A stretch of DNA of 64,000 nucleotides, from assembly GCF_023159225.1 (NCBI RefSeq), contig NC_063162.1, positions 98,288,880 to 98,352,879 on the forward strand. Direction: 5' to 3'. Under the pieces are notes generated by a model. The model worked only from the letters and a program-made list of their open reading frames with translations, made no database searches and had not been told where the DNA came from. Source of the stretch: Perognathus longimembris pacificus. Taxonomy: Eukaryota; Chordata; Mammalia; Rodentia; Heteromyidae. The position numbers and the translations under genes were made by a program. This document shows, piece by piece, positions 58,592 to 64,000 of this stretch (positions within the stretch are counted from its first letter, which is position 1; each line of letters begins with the position of its first letter).

Positions 58592-59023
58592 TTGTTCCCT
58601 CTTGCCCTTCTCAAAGATGGCCACTTTGTCCTCGCTTTCCCCAGGCAGGCTTTAGCTCCAGTCTGGTCTGACCCTATGCCAGTGTCAAAGATGGCACTTT
58701 GCTCTGGTGGTGGGGGAAGGAGCTGCTCTGTGGGCGCGAGTGAGAGTGACTTTCGTGGGGGTACTCACGCATTCTCTGTGATTTCAGCCCATCTGTGCTC
58801 AGCCTGTGATCTGTCTGAATGCCACTGTCTAGAGGATTTCTCCCTGGTCTCCATTGCATGCTTTAGCTGCAGGGAGTATGGGGCGCTGTGCCGGCGCTGG
58901 CACTGGCGTGGTGGTGGGACACCGCCCGGAGCTCAAATCTGTGTTTTCAGACCAGCAAAGTCAATTTTTTCTTCCTGGCCAGAATCCCTGTACTGTTTTA
59001 ACTTACTTTTGCTATCTTTCTAG
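58592..59023 (+). other. Antisense open frame in LINE-1 5'UTR
   Basis: 143 codons, the longest plus-strand open frame inside the element. It runs antisense to the LINE-1, toward and almost to its 5' boundary. Its position resembles that of ORF0 in primate LINE-1. The protein is Ser/Cys-rich with no recognised domain. The region is GC-rich, where long frames arise by chance, so coding is unproven. Confidence 0.25.
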
Positions 59024-59114
59024 GGGTAAATTTTTCTTTGGGATGGGAAAATTGCGATGTTGGAGTGAGCTCAGCTAGGGCTCTGCTGCTCCTCCGCCGT
59101 CTTCCCAGAATCTC

Positions 59115-59129
59115 AACTGTTACCTTTTC
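59115..59129. repeat. Right target-site duplication of LINE-1
   Basis: 15 bp identical to 51084-51098. It fixes the 5' end of the LINE-1 at 59114. Confidence 0.93.
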
Positions 59130-59454
59130 ATGACATATTATAGGAGATGTTTTTAATGAAACAAGTCCTGTCTCTAGTTCAATAGCATATTCTGGAAAAA
59201 GCTAAGGTGAACCTGGGAATGAATTATTTGCAATATGAACAGATGTCTTTTTGCCTTACCATACTCTTCAAGCAGGAGACTCATTCCATATCTGGGGCAA
59301 AAATGGTGATTAGATGAGGAATGTGATAAGAGTGTTCTAGGAAATCTTAGCTTTCTATATATTAATGATTGAGTGTGTAGGGGGGGCATTCAAATTCGAC
59401 ATAACATTGACTCATAATTCCATTTTCACAAATATACATCTATTATGGATACAT

Positions 59455-59572
59455 TTGCCCACTTGAGGGTGAGGTTGGGAAAAATTATGAAAGAGATGAC
59501 GTTGATCAAAATTCATTGTATTTACAAAATCTCTTTGTACAACTACTTAAGCATAACAAAAATGGTTAATAG
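59455..59572 (+). mobile_element. Old LINE-1 3'UTR fragment
   Basis: 'gatgacgttgatcaaaattc', 'attgtatttacaaaatctct', 'ttgtacaactacttaagca'. Shares its layout with the sense-strand fragment at 31500-31620. Confidence 0.5.
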
Positions 59573-60170
59573 AATCATACGTTTTTACCGTAATCATTAA
59601 TCTCTAAATAAATAACAACAGGATACATTTTAAAGTATTTCATACCTAGAATTATTGTAGTTTCTCTGAAACACTACTTTATTCTGTTATAACTTTTAAA
59701 TTTTATGCATGCAAAATTCAGATCATTTCTCTTTATGGTGTATTGTTATAGCTTAGCTGATTATTGTTCCCAGTTTTACCAAATGTTTAAGTTTAAAGAG
59801 AAATCTGGCACAGGTTTATCATGTAAGCAGCAGCATTTCTATAGCAGACATTGCTAAGTGAGGCAAGTGTTTCTTCCCATGGACACAGACCATCCTCATA
59901 CATGCCCAGCAGACATCAGCAGTAACAACTGTTGATAGAAGAAGAATCTGTCAACTTAACCAGATCTACTCTAGTGATCTTAATTTATACATGAGAACAT
60001 TAAAGGAAAAAAAAGTTGAACTCATTTGCAAAAAGTATTATTGACGAAGAAAGTATCTTGCCTGTGGATTGCATCTAATCTACTTTTGCCAAAGAACCCA
60101 TCTATTTCTTATGGCTGAGTACTGGACTGAATCCTGAATACAAAAGCAACTCTCTCAAGGAAATATTCTT
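59573..60170. other. Unique DNA, nothing recognised
   Basis: AT-rich, no repeat or gene recognised. Confidence 0.35.
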
Positions 60171-60171
60171 T

Positions 60172-60560
60172 TTTAAAAATTTATTTATTTCTTTATTATC
60201 AAGGTGATGTACAGAGGGGTTACAGTTTTGTACATAAGGCAATATGTACATTTCTTATCCAACTTGTTACTTCCTCCCTCATTTTTCCACTGCCTTTCCC
60301 CCTCCCCATTTCCCTCTCCCCCATGAGTTGTCCAGTTGGTTTACAGCATATAGTTTTGTAAGTATTGCTGTTGCATTGGTTTTTCTTTTATCCTTTTTCT
60401 CTCATTTTAATATTCCCATATTCTCATTTTGATATCATTTTTCTCATTTTGATATTCCCCTTCCTGTCCCTAGTTTCAATACACATATATACAATACCCA
60501 GGGTACTGAAATCCCTTACAGTTATATCAGGGGTATAATCATGGGGAAGAAAGACAAAAG
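60172..60560 (-). mobile_element. 5'-truncated LINE-1 3'UTR
   Basis: Reversed LINE-1 3'UTR, longer than most truncated copies: 'aaggtgatgtacagaggggt', 'tacatttcttatccaacttg', polypurine complement at 60270-60322, 'catgagttgtccagttggtt', 'gtaagtattgctgttgcatt', and on to 'acaatacccagggtactgaa'. A local duplication of 'tctcattttgatat' is visible at 60420-60460. Confidence 0.88.
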
Positions 60561-61206
60561 AAAAAGGCATAAGGGAAGTAATCTTTCAGTCACTAGCAAA
60601 AATGTAACTGGCCTCTTTCTCTGTTTATCCCATGCATTCAAGGAACAAAACAACCAAACGGCTTGACTTAAAGTTCTGTGATGTCTTTTCTAAAATTAAA
60701 ATGACCTTGTGGTTTGTTCTAGAACATTTGAGAATAGACAGAATCTTTTAAAACTTGTATTTGCTCTATATAAACTATTAGTTTTTAAAATGTAAGCTGG
60801 AATGATTGTAATTTATTAGTTGATGTTTTTCCTCAAAAACATTTGTGCTCGATTGAAGAATCTTTGCCAAATTTTAAAACCCACACCTTGGGCATTTTGT
60901 TATTTTACTCTCACAAACTGGAATCAGTGTTGTTTTGCAAAATATGCATAAATATGACAAATTTAAGCTGCATATTGATTTCATGAAATATGAAAATCAA
61001 TCACTTTTTCTTGGTACTTTGCATATTAATTTATATCATCTTGGAAATGTGAGAAAATTATTTCATGCAGAACACATTTTTCCCTGCCAAAGTTTATTGT
61101 GAAATGTTCCCTTTCCACAATGAAAAATGTTGCCCATCAGTCACAAATATATTTTGCAAAATTATTTATGATACAAGAAATAAATTTAGCCATCTGTCTT
61201 CTCACA
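60561..61206. other. Unique AT-rich DNA, nothing recognised
   Basis: No repeat or gene recognised. Confidence 0.35.
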
Positions 61207-61220
61207 TACATTCCTTCTTT

Positions 61221-61430
61221 TTTTTTTTTTTTTTTTTTGGCCAGTCCTGGGGCTTGGACTCAGGGCCTGAGCACTGTCCCTGGCTTCTTCTTGCTCAAGG
61301 CTAGCACTCTGCCACTTGAGCCACAGCGCCGCTTCTGGCCGTTTTCTGTATATGTGGTGCTGGGGAATCGAACCCAGGGCCTCATGTATGCGAGGCAAGC
61401 ACTCTTGCCACTAGGCCATATCCCCAGCCC
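61221..61430 (-). mobile_element. IDL-Geo dimeric SINE, young-looking
   Basis: Complete minus-strand dimer with the young-type head 'ggctggggatatggcctagt' and B-box 'gggttcgattcc'. The A tail is about 17 or more bases (T run 61218-61238). The target-site duplication is 61207-61220 'tacattccttcttt' and 61431-61444 'tacgttccttcttt', one CpG-type difference. Open frames crossing it on both strands are SINE translations. Confidence 0.95.
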
Positions 61431-61445
61431 TACGTTCCTTCTTTT

Positions 61446-62400
61446 ATTCTCTGTTGTCTGTGGTCTCTCTGTATATGATTGTGTATGTAGATGTAGTTGA
61501 GGATATATGCATTTGCTGATACACATATACATTTTCCTCATTGTTAAATGAATTTAGAATGCATAATATTTGCATAATTTGTATTTATTGTTTTCTTATA
61601 TACTTAATAATTCACACTTGAAATATCCAGGTGATACATTAATTTAATTCCAGGATTACCGAGTGTTGACTTCTTTGAAGGTTTTTATATGTTTTCCACT
61701 GCTCTTGATCATATTCCCCAATTTCTTGCTTAGCTTTTCTTATCTATTAGAGGCTGTAACCATGTGATTTCCCATTCTTTGCCTATTCCTGTTGCTTTTC
61801 TTTCTTTAACACTTATTGCAAATTTTTAAGAGTCATCTTCAAATGGTTGTACTGTGAGATTTCAGTTTACCACCTCCATTTATGTGTATAATGCTTCTTT
61901 TTTCTTTGAATAATAATTTATTTTGCATCAGATTAACACAAAGCTTATACTTAAGAATCAGAATCATATTACTTTTTATAAATAGCATATTTTCTTTCAC
62001 ATAATTCAGTAGAAAATACATATTCTTCAGCAGAATATGGAATTAAAATGAATTTCAGCATTTCTATTGTATTTGAACATTTCTATTTTAATTAGAACAT
62101 GAGTTATGTATAGGCATGGTCTACCCAATTGGTTGTTCACTGTGCTGTTTATGCTTATTTATGTTCATCTTTATGGATGAAATTCTGTAAATATCCTGAG
62201 GTGTGGTGTTTTCAGTCTTATTACCTCTGCATTGAGTAGGGTCAGAGCTGGTCACATAAATTGGTAAAAACTCAAAATAACAGAGTTTCACAAAAAGAGG
62301 TCTTGTCTAACACAAAGAGAAGTCCAAAGGTGGGCCTCGGAAGTTTCTTTTCACAAGAAAATGTGGGAAATGCGGGTATTTTAGCTAGCATCATTCACCC
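61446..62400. other. Unique AT-rich DNA, nothing recognised
   Basis: No repeat or gene recognised. Confidence 0.35.
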
Positions 62401-62417
62401 AAGTCAAATTTGGTTCT

Positions 62418-62482
62418 GTTTCTAATGATGCATCTTGATCAGAGTCATTCCTTCCATCATTCTCCTTTCCTTTAAGTCTTTT
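62418..62482 (-). mobile_element. Possible old LINE-1 3'UTR scrap
   Basis: 'tgatgcatcttgatcagagt' followed by a C/T-rich run, like the reversed old LINE-1 3' ends elsewhere. Short, so uncertain. Confidence 0.3.
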
Positions 62483-62511
62483 ATCAACAATATTTCTGCC
62501 TATGCACTAGA

Positions 62512-62615
62512 AAACGTATGTTCTGCTATTTGGGGAACTAAGTTCAAACCTCACTTTTACATTTACTATGTAGTATTAAACACATTACTTTCTCTTTGTT
62601 AATAAGCCTTGATTT
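62512..62615 (+). mobile_element. MIR SINE
   Basis: MIR order 'ctatttggggaactaagttc', 'aaacctcacttttacattta', 'ctatgtagtattaaacacat', 'tactttctctttgttaataa', 'gattttctcatgaaatag'. Confidence 0.6.
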
Positions 62616-63485
62616 TCTCATGAAATAGTGCTGTCCTATACCAGGGAAGCTTGCAACAGAAAGAAAAATGGTCCACTTTAAACTAAGAGAAATCGAAAAG
62701 GATTTATTTATGAACAGACTAATCTAATTATGAATGTAATTACCCAGACGGAGAAGGGGAAGAACAGTGACCTTCTGTCAGAAGAATACAGCCAGTCTGA
62801 AACAATCCTACTGGAAGAGATCCATATGAACAAATGCTTCATTCTCTTTCCTCCCTGGGCTTTATCTGCGCTTCACATTGTCTACCCTCTACCTTAAGCT
62901 GAATGTTGGTTACTTATGTAATTCATATAGGTTATGTTTCCATGTCTGAGATCATAGTGAAAATGAGGTTTTATGCCAAGGACAAAGAGGATGCTGCCTC
63001 CAAAATTTTCTCTACTACTCATACCAATTGCTTTTGGGTAGAGGTTCCCAAAACCACCCCAAATTTCCATAATCACTATTTGTAGGTTGATGTGGTAGTG
63101 ACACCATACCCAATCCTAAGACACATTGTTGGTTTTTTAGAGTAGCAAGCAGAAAAATCTTAGTGTTAGACCTGTCGCCCTTAGGCAATTAGAGGCCCTG
63201 CTAAGCTTCTAGGACCCAGATATAATCTCCCAGAAGCCACAGGCAAGAGACAGTCCTCATTGGCAACAAGATTACATCCTTTAATACACTGTAGAAAAGA
63301 ATGGAGGAGAGGGACATAGGTCCACTGTTTTTAAGAATGAATTCAACAATGAAAAGAAATCCAGTGTGAAACAGGAGCCCTAGCTACATATGTCATGTTC
63401 CCACACAGCATCTTTGATCCCTATCTTTTATTTCAAATACTTCATTTCTTGCCTATATCTTCTTTATTTTTATAGCTAAATTTTC
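62616..63485. other. Unique DNA, nothing firmly recognised
   Basis: 63165-63320 is more GC-rich and could be an old LTR or exon-like fragment, but has no supporting signature. Two overlapping 60-codon frames at 62894-63085 on opposite strands are chance frames. Confidence 0.3.
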
Positions 63486-63487
63486 AA

Positions 63488-64000
63488 CTTGAAGCCCTCA
63501 TTTGTTCATTAATTTGTTTGCTTATGAAGTACTGAATGTTGAATTTAGTCCCGGGTAGATATGGTTTCTTTCCTTATAGAGCATGCAGCCTAGTATGGAC
63601 CCAACAAGAAGCAGAGCCAGCCTGCACATACACGTGTGTAAACACAAAGCAGGATAGTTCTCAACTATAGATAATGCTTCAGGGAAAAGGAAGAGTGTTG
63701 ATTTAGAGAATGGCAGGAGGACCTTCTTGAATGTGGAAGGAGTTAACTTTAAAGCCAAGATACTAAATTTGGAAAGGAGCCAGCTCAACAATGAGTTAGT
63801 GGCAGTAGGAGAGCATTCCATAAAGAAGGAATACTATTTCCTGAATCAGGAGACAGCTTGGTGGGAAGACTAAGTCAAAGAATATTCATGTAGTTAGAGC
63901 ACTGTGAATGAGTGGCAGTGAAGAAGAAACTAAATTTTAAAGGAGACATCACAGCATCAAAAGGGCTTCATATCAATAAATCATTCAATTTATATTTATA
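63488..64000 (+). mobile_element. Ancient interspersed repeat, family not named
   Basis: Ordered resemblance to the repeat at 41640-42430 but covering an earlier part: 'ttccttatagagcatgcagc', 'aggaccttcttgaatgtgga', 'gagagcattccataaagaag', 'gcactgtgaatgagtggcag', 'aaaagggcttcatatc'. It continues to the window edge. Confidence 0.4.

Larger units (their letters stand above)
51099..59114 (-). mobile_element. Near full-length LINE-1 retrotransposon
   Basis: An 8.0-kb minus-strand element bounded by a perfect 15-bp duplication. In transcription order (right to left) it has a CpG-rich 5'UTR (57125-59114), ORF1 (57124 to 56004), a ~69-bp spacer, ORF2 (55934 to 51637) and a 3'UTR with a polypurine tract and A-rich end (51636 to 51099). 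Removing two nested SINEs leaves about 7.5 kb. ORF2 then measures about 3.84 kb, the usual size for a mammalian LINE-1 ORF2. The full length and the intact 5' end mean that reverse transcription ran to completion at insertion. Frameshifts and stops in both ORFs and the SINE insertions make it inactive now. It is the natural parent type of the truncated copies at 25897, 31885, 40093, 43842, 44290, 46984, 50345 and 60172. Confidence 0.95.
57125..59114 (-). promoter_or_regulatory. LINE-1 5'UTR / internal promoter
   Basis: About 2 kb upstream of ORF1 up to the target-site duplication. The outer half (57950-59110) is CpG-rich compared with the window, as expected of a LINE-1 internal pol II promoter. 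The inner half is low-complexity: a TTAC-rich repeat at 57237-57332 and an A/G-rich stretch at 57640-57935. At the very 5' end the element's strand reads 'aagacggcggagg' (complement of 59091-59103), one base from the AAGATGGCGG core recognised by YY1 near LINE-1 starts. Two related 'caaagatggc' motifs occur at about 58613 and 58685 on the plus strand. Confidence 0.8.

Noticed and set aside
1..64000. CRISPR array, phage, operon or other prokaryotic system
   Set aside because: No direct repeats with unique spacers, no ribosome-binding-site-spaced genes, and coding density near zero; the repeats are mammalian SINEs and LINEs.
1..64000. Endogenous retrovirus with gag/pol/env
   Set aside because: The only reverse transcriptase found is LINE-1 ORF2; no retroviral protease, integrase or envelope motifs and no paired LTRs were seen. 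The repeat at 48757-49540 might be a solo LTR but its class is unresolved.

Overview
The window looks like AT-rich mammalian nuclear DNA with no protein-coding host gene that I can support. The interspersed repeats point to a rodent, most likely superfamily Geomyoidea (kangaroo rats, pocket mice, pocket gophers). The main reason is a dimeric SINE: an ID-like, tRNA-Ala-type left monomer with intact A and B boxes, joined to a second tRNA-like monomer. This matches what I remember of the IDL-Geo family described as restricted to Geomyoidea. The species cannot be fixed from the sequence alone.

Layout. About 1-20 kb is mostly unique, AT-rich sequence with microsatellites, a few old SINE, MIR and LINE-1 scraps, and one cluster at 11.5-12.4 kb (ID monomer, IDL-Geo, a 58-bp alternating purine-pyrimidine tract, a B1-type hybrid SINE). 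About 20.9-23.45 kb is different: repeat-poor, relatively CpG-rich, with CCAAT motifs and good splice-donor matches on both strands. It is the best candidate for a promoter, 5' exon or enhancer. About 24-36.4 kb is SINE- and LINE-rich, including an old minus-strand LINE-1 broken up by two hybrid SINEs around a (TG)n. About 36.4-46.9 kb is mixed unique DNA with ancient repeats (MIR, a MER5A-like DNA transposon) and short 5'-truncated LINE-1 copies. About 47-50 kb holds a LINE-1 with a 5' inversion (twin priming) and a three-level nest of repeats.

The largest element is a near full-length LINE-1 on the minus strand, at 51,099-59,114. It is bounded by a 15-bp target-site duplication and has a ~2-kb CpG-rich 5'UTR, ORF1, ORF2 and a ~0.54-kb 3'UTR with a polypurine tract. 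Both ORFs are broken by frameshifts and stops, and two IDL-Geo SINEs in opposite orientations have inserted into ORF2, each with its own target-site duplication. At least eight shorter copies of the same LINE-1 family lie between 25.9 and 60.6 kb. The last 3 kb contain another IDL-Geo SINE, a MIR and an ancient repeat.

The parts work together as a retrotransposition record, not as an operon or pathway. LINE-1 supplies the endonuclease and reverse transcriptase that mobilise the pol III-transcribed SINEs, and nesting order gives relative ages. I found no rRNA, no functional tRNA gene, no CRISPR array and no prokaryotic genes. Nearly all short open frames in the window look like chance frames or repeat-derived ones. 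Repeat family names come from memory of consensus sequences and were not checked against a database.
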